Shown: one piece after another, positions 1-10,205 of the stretch
Layout: each line of letters opens with the position of its first letter
How positions within the stretch are numbered: position 1 is the stretch's first letter
Assembly: GCA_009823505.1 (NCBI GenBank)
Contig: VZQC01004717.1
Span: 1,423,053-1,487,052 of the forward strand
Reading direction: 5' to 3'
Source of the DNA: Rhizomys pruinosus
Lineage: Eukaryota > Chordata > Mammalia > Rodentia > Spalacidae
Length of the DNA: 64,000 nucleotides
Program-made: the position numbers and the translations under genes
Notes under the pieces: generated by a model
Told to the model about the DNA's origin: nothing
Databases searched by the model: none
The model's input: only the letters and a program-made list of their open reading frames with translations

Positions 1-204
1 ATATGCCATTTAATTTTGAAAGCAAATAAAGATAGTTCATGGTCCTAAGAGTCTATGTGACTTAAATTAGTATAAATACAAATGTAGAGAGTATTTGTAT
101 ATAGTTAATTAAAGTAAAAAATGTTCTTTAAAAATTCCCAAGTGGCAATTTTTAGGAACCACGTTTAGTTAGAGTGTTTGTGCTAGTAAGTTTCTCCTAT
201 AAAG

Positions 205-395
205 AACTGACAAGATTGCTCAGTGGGTAAAGTCCCTTAGCTCCAGGCCTTTGGATCTGAGTTCAATTCCCAGGACCCATGTAGTAGAAGAAGAGAACTG
301 AATCTGGCATAGTCCTCTGACATCCGCACAAGTGCTGTAGCATGGACATGCCCTCCCCACTCCCCAGAAGATAAATAAATGTAATTAAAAAGTTT
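205..395 (+). mobile_element. B3-like tRNA-derived SINE
   Basis: Old, diverged copy. The tRNA-like head contains GTTCAATTCCCAGGACCC (B box), followed by a B3-type body and an ATAAATAAATGTAATT tail. It lies downstream of the Crh polyadenylation site. Confidence 0.65.
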
Positions 396-984
396 TAAAG
401 TGTCTCCTATCAGAAGTAGTCATTAGAATATAGCTTAGAAAAATATGTACTTATAGATCAAACTAGTAGCATGATAAAGCTATTGTCATGGAGAAACAGT
501 ACAGCAATTTGGCCATATAGTTTGAAAAAAACACCACCCTCATCTCTTCTCTTTTTATCCCTTCCTCGTTTCCCCAACTATTCCACGTCTCCTAATCAAT
601 CATGGTATTCCCACTTCGATTGATCTCCTAGTTGCAAAACTACCAAGTTTGAGAGATGGAAGAAATCTCTTAGGTGATGTACTTCAGTTCCAGAAAGGAA
701 ATCTAAGGTGCAGAGACCAGCCCATGGCACTTACAGGGTCTGTGTGTGCTACTGATAAATGTTGGTATTTTTAGGAGAAGGTAAAGTGTGGGGTGCTTTG
801 TGGGTATTTTGGTTTGCTGGCTTTGTTTTTTCTTCTTATGCGAAGCTAGTGTACCTTCACAAGGGACAAGGAGCTGAGAGCATTTCTGTATAAGCATTGA
901 TGAGGAAAGATAAAATCGCCATAACCTTTGCAGCTTTTATTAAAAATATAAATATTCAACATCCTCTTACACAACCAAATTGAC
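396..984. other. Unique sequence downstream of Crh
   Basis: No gene, SINE or conserved motif recognised. The open frames here are short and unsupported. Confidence 0.5.
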
Positions 985-1424
985 CAAGGATTGGAAAGAT
1001 GTTTTATTACTGAAATGTCTACAGGAAAAAGTTGATTCGAAGAGCTTACACATTTCATCTGAGTGACTCCTCAAGAGAAGCCGTTCTCTTCAGTTGAGAG
1101 CCCTACAAACAACTGAGTGACCTCCACCTGCTCTTCGAAGTGTTTCTTCCTGGGTCTACATTTTCTTTAAGACACCCTATAAAGACACTTTGGCATGGAA
1201 ACTAAAAATGGACAATACAGATAACACTGTTCCGTTACTGCACATGAATGCACTTTGTGCATGCTAACTAAGGGATAATATAGGTTCTCTCCTGTACATC
1301 TTCTATGCTTCAAGCTATATAAAAATAAACAAATGGTATCAGAGCAGCGCTATGGTACAGAATACTGTATTTTAATTTAAATTTTTATGCTAAATGCAGA
1401 ATCTTTTTGGCTAGACGCACCGCT
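985..1424 (-). other. Crh: Crh 3' UTR with polyadenylation signal
   Basis: AT-rich sequence following the Crh stop codon on the minus strand. A canonical AATAAA on the minus strand lies at 1003-1008, predicting cleavage near 980-990. A second AATAAA at 936-941 could be an alternative site. With exon 1 this gives an mRNA near 1.2 kb before the tail, consistent with Crh in other rodents. The exact 3' end is inferred. Confidence 0.6.
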
Positions 1425-2000
1425 TCATTTCCCAATAATCTCCATCAGTTTCCTGTTGCTGTGAGCTTGCTGCGCTAACTGCTCCGCCCTGGCCATCTCC
1501 AAGACTTCTCGGAGAAGGTGGAAGGTGAGATCCAGAGAGATGGGAGGCTCCTCGGACCGCCTCTCCCTCTCTCGCGCCCCCTGGTGGCCGCCGAGGGCGC
1601 TCTGGGCTCCGCGCTCGGCCGGCCGGGTGGGACCGTCAAGCGAGCGCCGAGGCGGCTGCAGCTGCTGCAGCAACACGCGGAAAAAGTTGGCGGCAGCCTG
1701 GTCCGGCGAGGGGCGGCCACTGTGGCCGGTGGCGAGGGGCGAGGAGTCGGGCGAGAGGCGAGCAGCGGGGCTCCTGTTGAGGTTCCCCAGGCGGAGGAAG
1801 TATTCTTCTCCCATGCGGATCAGAACGGGCCGAGGCTGGGACTGCTGGGGCTGCTGGGGCTGCGGCTGCAGGAAATCGAGGGGTTGCGGGGTTCGCGGGG
1901 CGCCGGGGGCGGGTCCCCGGCTGAGCAGGGCCCCGCATGGTGGGCAGGGCGAGAGAGCCACCAGCAGGACGCCCGCGGACACCAGCAGCCGCAGCCGCAT
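1425..2000 (-). CDS. Crh: Corticotropin-releasing hormone precursor (corticoliberin)
   Basis: Encodes the 191-residue prepro-CRH, the secreted hypothalamic peptide that drives pituitary ACTH release through CRHR1 and starts the stress axis. A signal peptide covers roughly residues 1-24 (LLVSAGVLLVALSPCPPC core). The pro-region has a Pro/Gln-rich stretch around residues 41-60 and the conserved RMGEEYFLRLGNLNRSP and AAANFFRVLLQQLQ blocks. The mature 41-residue hormone is residues 149-189, beginning SEEPPISLDLTFHLLREVLE after the basic cleavage site RERERR and ending in MEII followed by GK, where the glycine donates the C-terminal amide. The mature hormone looks intact and unchanged from the mammalian form. 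The whole reading frame lies in one exon, as in other mammals. The start ATG has A at -3 and the signal peptide begins right there. The precursor is slightly longer than I recall for rat (about 187) and shorter than human (196), mainly in the pro-region. Confidence 0.98.
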   Translation of the reverse strand: MRLRLLVSAGVLLVALSPCPPCGALLSRGPAPGAPRTPQPLDFLQPQPQQPQQSQPRPVLIRMGEEYFLRLGNLNRSPAARLSPDSSPLATGHSGRPSPDQAAANFFRVLLQQLQPPRRSLDGPTRPAERGAQSALGGHQGARERERRSEEPPISLDLTFHLLREVLEMARAEQLAQQAHSNRKLMEIIGK

Positions 2001-2013
2001 GTTGGGGCGCTCG
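2001..2013 (-). other. Crh: Crh exon 2 5' UTR segment and splice acceptor
   Basis: Short leader between the predicted acceptor and the start codon. On the minus strand, CAG (complement of 2014-2016) precedes CGAGCGCC and then the ATG at 2000. The pyrimidine-rich stretch upstream supports it as the acceptor. The site is inferred from sequence. Confidence 0.6.
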
Positions 2014-2043
2014 CTGGAGCACCAAGGTGGGCGTAGGGCAGGG

Positions 2044-2059
2044 GAGAGAGAGAGGAGAG

Positions 2060-2122
<63 letters not shown>
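2044..2122. repeat. (GA)n microsatellite in Crh intron
   Basis: Nearly pure GA dinucleotide run after an impure start. In the Crh transcript it reads (CU)n, 30-110 nt upstream of the splice acceptor, so it forms part of an unusually long polypyrimidine tract. Confidence 0.95.
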
Positions 2123-2129
<7 letters not shown>

Positions 2130-2206
2130 GAGTTGCACCCCACTGGGAGGTGCACTGGGGGCTTCCTGCCCGACACCCACACCTAGGCCAGGCCCTGGAG
2201 CCCCGG

Positions 2207-2239
2207 GGCGCTGACCGCGGTGCTGACCGCGGTGCTGAA
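2207..2239 (-). promoter_or_regulatory. Two overlapping RE1/NRSE (REST) sites in Crh intron
   Basis: Two 21-bp windows, 2207-2227 and 2219-2239, each match the 21-bp NRSE consensus at 18 of 21 positions in gene orientation. They overlap because a 12-bp unit GCTGACCGCGGT is repeated in tandem (2210-2221 and 2222-2233). A REST-binding NRSE in the Crh intron is known in rat and human, where it represses Crh outside neurons. The duplicated arrangement is read directly; binding is inferred. Confidence 0.7.
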
Positions 2240-2658
2240 AGTGGGTCCTGCAAGGCTCTGTAGCAAAGGTACCAAAGCTCATCGCGCCAGGCAGGAGACC
2301 TGTCTTTGGAGACCTGGAAGAGCCAGCCAGTCCCTGACCCCCTCCCACACCTGTTCCTCAAACAGACTTCTCTGAAGCTGCAGGAAAGCCACAGATTTAA
2401 GATCTCGCCAGCCCTGACCATCCATCCCCTTTCTGATAGTTCTGCCTTTTCTTCCCAATTGAGAACTCTCTCCTGCTTCTCTGTCTCCATTCCCGTCCTT
2501 GCTCCTTTTTCCAGAGGGGTCGGAATGGATGTGAGACTCAGTAGGGGAGGCATGCTTTACACAGCCCACGAGCAGCAGCTGGCAGGACAGATGGATGACA
2601 GTTAGCAGCCGTCTAACTTCGCTTTTTGCCATATCCCCGCTGCTATTAGAGTTTTAAG

Positions 2659-2659
<1 letters not shown>

Positions 2660-2697
<38 letters not shown>

Positions 2698-2710
2698 CAG
2701 GCACACACAC
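2660..2710. repeat. (CA)n microsatellite in Crh intron
   Basis: CA dinucleotide run, then a short break and a few more CA units. It lies about 100 bp inside the donor end of the Crh intron and reads (GU)n in the transcript. Confidence 0.95.
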
Positions 2711-2807
2711 GCACCCCTCCACTGGGCAGCAAGCTCCGCAGCATACACCGCTGCAGCTCTAGGCAGCGCAAAGTTGGAGGTGCGCGGGCCGTCTAGGCGC
2801 TCCCTAC

Positions 2808-2970
2808 CTTCTAGCTTCTCAGGTGAGCCGGCGCTGCTCTGCTCCGAAGAGGGACTCCTCTGAGGATGCTTTTTGCAGATTTTCTTCCTCTTCTCCTTTT
2901 TCTTCCCCCTCTCCTTTTCTTTGTTTCTTTTTCTCTTCAGTATTTCAATGTAGTTGTGCTCTGAGTTTCT
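2808..2970 (-). other. Crh: Crh exon 1 (5' UTR)
   Basis: Non-coding first exon inferred from the TATA box at 2993-3000 (start about 25-30 bp downstream on the minus strand, near 2966-2970) and the donor AAG|GTAGGG. It is purine-rich in gene sense. Confidence 0.55.
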
Positions 2971-3300
2971 CCACACCAGAGCCTGGAGTGAGATTTTATA
3001 ACGTCGAACCTCTTCAGAAAGCACGCAGCATTTGCCTAATAAGCTGACGCTCTCTTGACAGCTCGATTGCGTGCTGCCTCTGCTCCTGCATAAATCATAG
3101 GGCCCTGCCAAGGAGCGAGGGACAGAGTTCTGCTATTTCAACACTGAATCTCACATCCAATTATATCAACAGATATTTACTGCCTCCTTGATGACGTCAA
3201 CGAGTCCTAAAATGGAAGGGCTTCTTATGACTTGTCCATTGACAAAAATTCTTGAATGAAATTTCCCCAAGTGTGGAAAACATACTGACCTCTTAGTATG
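2971..3300 (-). promoter_or_regulatory. Crh: Crh proximal promoter
   Basis: Minus-strand promoter. The TATA box reads TATAAAAT (complement of 2993-3000). A perfect palindromic cAMP response element TGACGTCA is at 3192-3199, about 220 bp upstream of the inferred start, the position reported for the rat and human gene. This element mediates cAMP/PKA-CREB activation. The sequence between them looks conserved Crh promoter. Negative glucocorticoid elements are known further upstream in other species but I cannot assign them here. Confidence 0.85.
3192..3199. promoter_or_regulatory. cAMP response element
   Basis: Perfect 8-bp TGACGTCA palindrome in the Crh promoter, the consensus binding site for CREB/ATF dimers. 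Confidence 0.9.
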
Positions 3301-6300
3301 GAAGGCCAGATTCGGGATCAGAAGACAGAAAACGGGAGAGGGACGAGGTGGGAAGGAGGCAGGCCTACCAATGCAGCCGTGCTGGGAAAGCGTCCATCGG
3401 AAGGAGGGATCTGGACACCCCCTTGTGTCTCATCATCCTAATTCCTTTGCCCAAGTGTCTGAACAGATATCTCACCATCTTTCTGCCCGGAGAAGAATGC
3501 AGAACTGTGAGATGTAAGCACAGAGACAGGTTTTAAGTGTCCTTCCAAGAATAGATAAAGAAATTATGAAGCTACAGACAAGGCCAGCAAGTCTTTTGAA
3601 ACCTAGTCCAGTGTTTTCTGAATGAGACAAGAGTTTTTCCAGTAAAGAAAGGCATAAACAAGGATTACCACACAGGCTCGGGTTCTACTGAATCTCAGTC
3701 CTCCTCCTCTTTATTTCCTCTCAGACTCTGATGTTGATGGTGACTTTTCTATCTCCAAAAGAGGACCACTGAGAGGTACATGCATTAAACGATCTATTTT
3801 TAGTCTTTCACTGTAAACCCAAAGAAAGAAGCATCCATTCTAAATTGTGTGTTACAAAAGGCTGCTTGAGAATAGGACTGAAAAGATCCAGATTACTGAA
3901 TCTGTAAAAGGAGAATTTCTTTTATTTTGCCCTACGAAATCACAATAGCAAGTACATCAAGGAACCCAATTTAAAAAATATTTTCTCTGCATCCAAATGT
4001 GCACCATGTGAGCGTCATAAATAATTGCTCTCTGACTGTACTACAGAATGGAATGCCAAGTCTACAAAGCCTCACTCGAAGTTTTAAGTTGATGCTAGTT
4101 AAATTGATATTCTCATGTAAGTGGGAGGCAGTTACCTTTACTCCTGCAATTCAAATCGCAGTTACAAGTGCTGGTGTCTGTGATTCACTTGAGCTGCCTC
4201 ATAACCACCAGAATTGTTTATCAGACACTTCCTGTTCCTTGTTTCTGGTTATCCTTACCACATCTTCTATAACTAATGTGATGAATGATGCAATGCATAC
4301 ATACTTCAGCCCTTAAGGCCTGTGATGATGCACAGCTGCTCTAGAAACAAGAGGAAGGTAGGGAAACACTGATGTCTTCCTGAAAGGTCAGTCATTCAAC
4401 AGGCTATAGAATGTCCACTGTGTTTTGAGCAGGAGGAATGGATATGGCAACTTACAAAGATGACTTGGACCTTGGTAGAGTGTACGATCATTCTGTCACA
4501 AGAATTAATGAAATGTGACCTTTATGATGAGGTCATCTACAGTTTTAGGAGTACATAAAACACAGGTCCTAAACTTAATCTAGAGATCTGGGAACTAGTC
4601 CCATAGTAAACTACCTTTTAATTAGACAATTAATGCAAATTTCCAAATAATTTCTTCCTAAAAATATGGCACAAACATTGCCCTCCGGTCTAAGTTTTAC
4701 CTTGTGGAGCTCTCTTACCTATTTCCGGGTTTTTTTACTGTTCTTTGCATCACCTGAGATTTATACTATCATTTCAGGGGGATCTGGGTGGTCAGGGGGA
4801 GATCAATGCAAATGCACTCTGGATGCAGGAGGGAGAGTGGACTGGAGGGGCAAAGAACCAGAGAAATGAGTTACAATTTCTGGTTACTAGAGTCACACCC
4901 CTATGGAGTAGGCATTGTATCCCCAAGGGTGACAGGAGTCGGAAATGGCAAGGGAGGGATCCAAGGAGCCCAGGGCCCTCTACCCAGGGTGTCCAAACCA
5001 CACTGTCCGGGGTTTGGGTAGGAACAAGGCTTCATCTCTACCCCCATTAGCCACTATTCTTTCAACATCTAGGAGTCATCTCTAGATACCTTATCTCCTT
5101 TCCTCACAAAATGGCAAGGACTTTGTCTCCTTCCCCTATGTTTTTTCAGAAGTTAAGAAGTAACAGACCCTGGGGAGATGACTCAGAACATCAGGAGAGG
5201 GGCACATTTCTGCTTCTCTGACAAGTCCTGGTCCCCTAGTCATGATAGACATGATTGACCTTTCTATTTACATCATAATACATCGAATTTTTCTGTTTTA
5301 GTCTCCGGATAATGAATGGAGGGCAGTGAGAGGATGTGTGTGAACTTTCTGTCAAGAAGGGCAATTTGTGGGAACTAATCATTTCACAATAGTTGGTCAT
5401 GAGAAAGAAATCCATCAACCAAGCATCCTGAACAGACATTCATATTCATGAACGTTACTGGACTCTGAAGAAAGATTTCCCTGAGAAGACTCCTGGTCTT
5501 ACAAAAAAGGAAGGAAGATAAAGCAAATTTGAACATATATTTTACTATCAAATTTTTAGTGTTTTTATATTTTCACTCCAAACCGTCCCAATCCTCAAGC
5601 CTTCAGAATCTCTGGGCTGACTGACTTGCCCACAGAGCCTGTTTATTGTGGGACTGCCCAGGACAGTGTCGTAACCTCAGAGGGATTCAATGTGGGCTCT
5701 AGCTAGATTTCCTTTCTTTGCCACCCAGGATTTGAATCATGGTTAGAACTACCAGTCATTTTTAGGAGAAAATCTTAAAACGGCACATTTGCTCTAGAAG
5801 AAGGTCTCAGTGTGGTGACCCATCTATGTTCAGGGTTTCCTGGGACTTCCCATCCTGAGAATGGTCACCTAATAACAAGAGGTTGCTGAGCTAATTTGCC
5901 ACCCATGAAGTGATCAAGATGGTTTGTGAATTTCTTAGTCAAGGAAAGATGTTGGTCTCAACAGTAATTTAGCTCAGTACAAACCTATGAACTTGCCTTG
6001 CAGAGGATTTACTTCACATGTGAAAAGACAGGACTACCCTGGACAGAACTGATTGTAATGGGATGTATCAGGCTTTGGGGTAATTAAAAAAGGAAATTTG
6101 GTTACCCAAGAGGTAGTAATCCATGATGGCAGCCAACACTCAGGAACTGTGAGTTTCAGAGATCATATTTCTAGATCATACCCATTGTGAACCTTGGAAC
6201 AAGATTTTATTTTCTACTCTGAAACTTCTTTTATCCATATGTAGAAAATGGGATATTAACTTCCATCATGAAGGCTACTATCGTTTTCATGTGTGTGCAC

Positions 6301-7470
6301 TTGTCTGACTCTCACCCTGATTGTGAACTTATCTCCCACTTCTCCATAGTCTGAGACAATACACAGCTTGTAACTGGTGAGTATCGGTTATCAGAAGTTG
6401 ACTATGTGTGTCTTAGCATAAAGACAACATCAATTCTAGGGGGACTTATGATTATGACAACCAATGAGTACTTGTAGGGAGGTTAGAGGAAACCCATGTC
6501 TGGAGAAGGATAGTCGGATTTGTCATATTTTCTTTCCTTTTTGTGCATAAATTTTAGGAATGATATGAGCAATAACATTCATGAGATAATATAAAAAGAC
6601 TTAATGGCCTCAAGTTACAGTAAAATTTAACAGACTAATTCATTTAAAGTTAAATATAGATATATCTTTGAGTCACACCTAATTTTCTCACTTGTTTTCC
6701 TTGTACTTTAATTCTTAATAGCTCTAAAATTCTGCTATGCACTAATGCATTTTCAGCTTCCCAGAAACAACAATAATTGCAATAATGAGATTTCTTACTT
6801 GAATTGGGAACTATAATTACATAACTTGATAGGTTTATTCTGTAAAGAGCATTGTTATGCTTTTGAAGAAGTGTGGTGGAATGAAAGCTTATGGGCCCTG
6901 AAAATTCCTAGGTCCGAGTCTAATCCCCAATATGATGAGAATTGGAGGTGGGGCCTTTGGAAAATAGAACATTAAGATAGAGATGCCGTGAACAGGATTA
7001 GTGCTCTTAAAGAAAGAGACCTGAGAGATAGCCTCACTTCCTCCCACCCTGACATCTGAAAGCAAGGAGAGGATCCTCAGCAGACACTGCATCCTTCAGA
7101 TCCTTTATTCTGGACTTCCTATCCTCTAATTTTGTGGAAAAGCAACATTCATTGTTTGAGGCTCCTGGTCTATTAACATATTAAAATAAATGACATTGTG
7201 GAATTTGTTGTAATAGCTCTGCTTAAAGGTTTCCTTATTAACAGAACCCTACACATAGCATTGCAGCCATTTCCTGGAGGGACATAGTCCTCTGGGATGA
7301 CAGCTGTTGACTGCCACACTGAACTTCTGACTTGGATACTTTCTATCTGGGTGTCCTTGACCAAGATTCAACTCCGTTTCTAAAGTGCAGCCACGGGCCC
7401 TGATGACACAGCTCCTCCTTCCACGTGGAGCATCTTCTTTGGGTAAAGGACTGGACTAAGAACCCTGGTC
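3301..7470. other. Unique 5' flank of Crh
   Basis: About 4.2 kb of mostly single-copy AT-rich sequence with no recognisable SINE, LINE or exon. This is the most likely place for distal Crh regulatory elements, but I cannot point to a specific one. Short open frames show no protein similarity I recognise. Confidence 0.5.
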
Positions 7471-7471
7471 A

Positions 7472-7700
7472 GGCTGGAGAGATGGCTCAGCAGTTAAGAG
7501 CACCAACTGCTCTTGCAAAGGACAGGGGTTTGATTCCCAGCACCCACATGGCGGCTAAGAACCATCTTTAACTCCAGTTCCAGGGGAATCCAACACCCTC
7601 TTCTGACCTCCGCGGCATTGCACAACACGGGTGCACAAACCTACATGCAGACAGTACATTCATACACATAAAAATAATAATAATACAAATAAAAACAAGC
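7472..7700 (+). mobile_element. B2 SINE (form without the 17-bp duplication)
   Basis: Near-complete B2. The head runs from GGCTGGAGAGATGGCTCAG, the body has a single AACTCCAGTTCCAGGGG unit, and the tail is rich in AATAAT/AAATAA. Confidence 0.92.
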
Positions 7701-7849
7701 AAGACTCCTCCGTCAGCACCAGCTACACCTCATCTGCCTGGAAATACTGTGCAGCAGTGGCAGCCATATGTCTGTATATCCCAAATCTAATTGGCTATTA
7801 GCTCTCTCCTTGGAGGAATAACCCACGGCTGATACCACAAGCTTACATC

Positions 7850-8640
7850 CTCTAATGGTTAGGAGATGTTATAAACCACACGAAGACCCTGCCATACTTA
7901 ACAAGAAAATGTAAATCATGAATTAACATACCATCCAAACATCTGTGTCTATACCAAAGTAACCTACCATAACAATTAGTACTGTTTAAATACCTATATA
8001 TCTAATTGTGTGTGCTTCATTAGTAGGATCGAAAGGCTATATATTATACTGTTTAAATACCTAAATATCTAATTGCATGGGCTTCATTAGTAGGATCGAA
8101 AGGTTATGCCTGGACAAGCTGGCAGCCCATGAAAGAAAACAGCCAGAACTGACTAGAGACCAAGACATCAGCTCCAGAGAAAGTAGAGTGTTTTGCTTCT
8201 CATCCATCTGTGCCCCTTTTCTAAGCCTAGGGAACAATCTGCAGAAGAGGGGGCATGGTAGAATGTAAGGGCTTCGATTGGGGTTAATGGTGAAACTACA
8301 ACAATATAGACTGGACACTCATTTGATCAACTTGATTGAACATACAAGCCCCCCCCCCCTGCTGAATGGTGGGACCCATGAGCTGTGTGGGTTTGGGCAC
8401 AACTGCTTGCAAATTGGTTTTACATGAAGGATGCTTGTACTCACAAATTATCGCTTATTGTTAAAAAAAATGAAAACAAAACAAAACAAAAAAGCAGAGA
8501 AAGATGCAGAAAACTTATGGCAGAATGCATGATCTGTGATGGGTTGGTTTTTTTTGGTGTGGAAGAGAAAGATAAATAAGACTGAGCTAAATTGGAAAAT
8601 GTTTTATGAAAAACACAAATTAAAAAAATTTAAAAAAAAG
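7850..8640 (+). mobile_element. LINE-1 3' UTR, 5'-truncated
   Basis: Shares a long stretch with 62280-62998 in inverted orientation, including blocks such as CATTAGTAGGATCGAAAGG and TGGCAGAATGCATGATCTG. The partner copy carries the G-rich polypurine tract typical of murine L1 3' UTRs, and this copy ends in A-rich sequence. A 67-bp internal tandem duplication (units from 7981 and 8048) is present here but absent from the partner. No ORF2 coding sequence remains. Confidence 0.7.
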
Positions 8641-9004
8641 AAATTAAAAAAATAATAATAATAAATAAAATTTAAAAAATGTAAAAGAATTAAAAAAAGA
8701 GCTCTGGTCAAGAACGATGAGTATAAGCAGTGGCTGAACATTGACATTTGGGGTTTTAATGAAATATAAAACAATGATCACCTCTGTGTTTCTTGGAACC
8801 TTATCAGAAATCTCCTGTGGGGAACAAGAGGGGCTGTGCAGTTTCTTAGAAGCTGGGCATGGAGATTTTTCTGCTGAGAAAGTTGGGACACCATAGTTTC
8901 CTCCTTTCAGACCAAGAAAAGCACAATAACTTCCCTGCCCAAGAAAAGCACAATAACTTCCCTGCCTAAGCTTCTTCCAGAAGCTTTGTTTTCTTGGCTC
9001 TAAT
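8641..9004. other. A-rich sequence and unique spacer
   Basis: Low-complexity A-rich stretch to about 8700, then unique sequence containing a 27-bp direct tandem repeat at 8912-8965. No gene seen. Confidence 0.5.
8912..8965. repeat. 27-bp tandem duplication
   Basis: Two adjacent near-identical copies of a unit beginning CCAAGAAAAGCACAATAACT (8912-8938 and 8939-8965). Confidence 0.9.
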
Positions 9005-9115
9005 CCTTTATCCTGGAACCCTACTAGGAAGTAGGAATTATTATCCATATTATAGAGACGAAGAAGCAGAGGCACAGAATGTGTGAGCTGGTTGATGTCT
9101 AGCAGCTGGTATGTG
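9005..9115 (-). mobile_element. MIR fragment
   Basis: Contains the diverged antisense MIR core (TATTATCCATATTATAGAGACG, then GCAGAGGCACAGA and a GAGCTGGTTGATGTCTAGCAGC-like stretch). Ancient mammal-wide SINE. Confidence 0.55.
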
Positions 9116-9945
9116 GAAGGAGCTGATACACCCCTCCCAGCTCCCTCCTGCCTCACTCAGGCTTCCCAGGAGCTCCAGGTAGGGTTATAGAAGTCCCATT
9201 ATTTGGAAGTGACAGATCCAGTAAATATGCCATGCTCCCAGGATGTCTCTTTCTTTATCATTAACCACAAGGTGTGATGATGAAGAATGCCACCCTGTTT
9301 GTGCTTGTTGTCCTACAAGACTCCAGCAGCCAGGCTTAATACAAACGTTGTCCTTAATCCCTCTGCTGCTTGCAACCACATCTCCTCTTTAGCTAAAGCT
9401 AAAACTCTCACCTCTCCTATATAAGCCATGCTGGGCGTTTGATTCTGTCCATCTCTAGCATCCATTCACAGGAGCAGAGGTTACAACCTACTAACAGATA
9501 TGCTCATGGAGAGCCTCAGAACAGATTCCAGTCTCCTATATCATATCTCTACACTCAAAAGATCTGTAAGCTCTCGTTCTGTGACAGATATATTCTGCCA
9601 TTTATGTCTCACACCAGTTTCCAAATTATTTGCTGTATGGAAACCTGCTAATTAATATGTACTTTTGCTGAAATTTCAAGTCAGCTATTGAAATGGGAAG
9701 GAGGAAGAAAACGACTCATAAATTCTGTGCATAATGAAGTAAAATGGCAGCTCACATAATGAAGACAAACAATTATATGATTTGTATAATTCCTTTTCCT
9801 TATTAGAGAAAACAGAGGGAGCCAATTAGTAGTGTGACTTTGCTATAAGACCAGCTCCTTATCCCCTTGCTATCTGTGTTTCATTTTTTTAATTTAAGTT
9901 TTATTTTAGGGATTTCTGGGAAACCAGATTACCTTTCAAATTCAA
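9116..9945. other. Unique intergenic sequence
   Basis: No gene or repeat recognised; AT-rich, especially 9650-9900. Confidence 0.5.
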
Positions 9946-9949
9946 CCTG

Positions 9950-10095
9950 ACACAGGTGGGACATGCCTTTAATGCCAGCACTCAGGAAGCAGATCTCTGT
10001 GAGATGCAGGCCAATCTGGTCTACATAGTAAATTCCAGGGCAACTGGGGCTACAAAGGGAGCCTCTGTCTCAAAAACCTAAAAAAGAAAAAATTA
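9950..10095 (+). mobile_element. B1 SINE, diverged
   Basis: 7SL-derived body recognisable from GGGACATGCCTTTAATGCCAG through TGGGGCTACAAAGGGAGCC, ending in an A-rich tail. Much more diverged than the B1 at 11060. Confidence 0.8.
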
Positions 10096-10129
10096 AAAAT
10101 AAACAAAAAAGAGAGGATAGGATATACCT

Positions 10130-10205
10130 CATAGTTATTACTGTGATGATTAAATAGGTTGATTACATAAAGCTCTACCTTGGGAACACAGTTAAGATTT
10201 TTATA
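10130..10205 (+). mobile_element. MIR 3' fragment
   Basis: Short match to the MIR tail (ACTGTGATGATTAAATAGGTTG followed by a TAAAGCTCTACC-like end). Confidence 0.4.

Larger units (their letters stand above)
2014..2807 (-). other. Crh: Crh intron (single, in 5' UTR)
   Basis: Predicted intron of about 794 bp with donor AAG|GTAGGG (boundary at 2808/2807) and acceptor CAG at 2014-2016, matching the known one-intron organisation of mammalian Crh. It holds a long (CT)n tract next to the acceptor, a (GT)n tract near the donor (both in gene sense) and two overlapping RE1-like silencer sites. Confidence 0.65.

Noticed and set aside
1518..2214. Long plus-strand frames of 172 and 229 residues opposite Crh
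   Set aside because: They are antisense shadows of the GC-rich Crh coding exon and read through the (GA)n tract; no recognisable domain.
1636..2553. 305-residue minus-strand frame spanning Crh and its intron
   Set aside because: Out of frame with Crh and includes a poly-Ser/Leu stretch from the microsatellite; not a gene.
2660..2710. CA and GA repeats considered as CRISPR-like or Z-DNA elements
   Set aside because: They are ordinary dinucleotide microsatellites; no spacer-repeat structure exists in the window.
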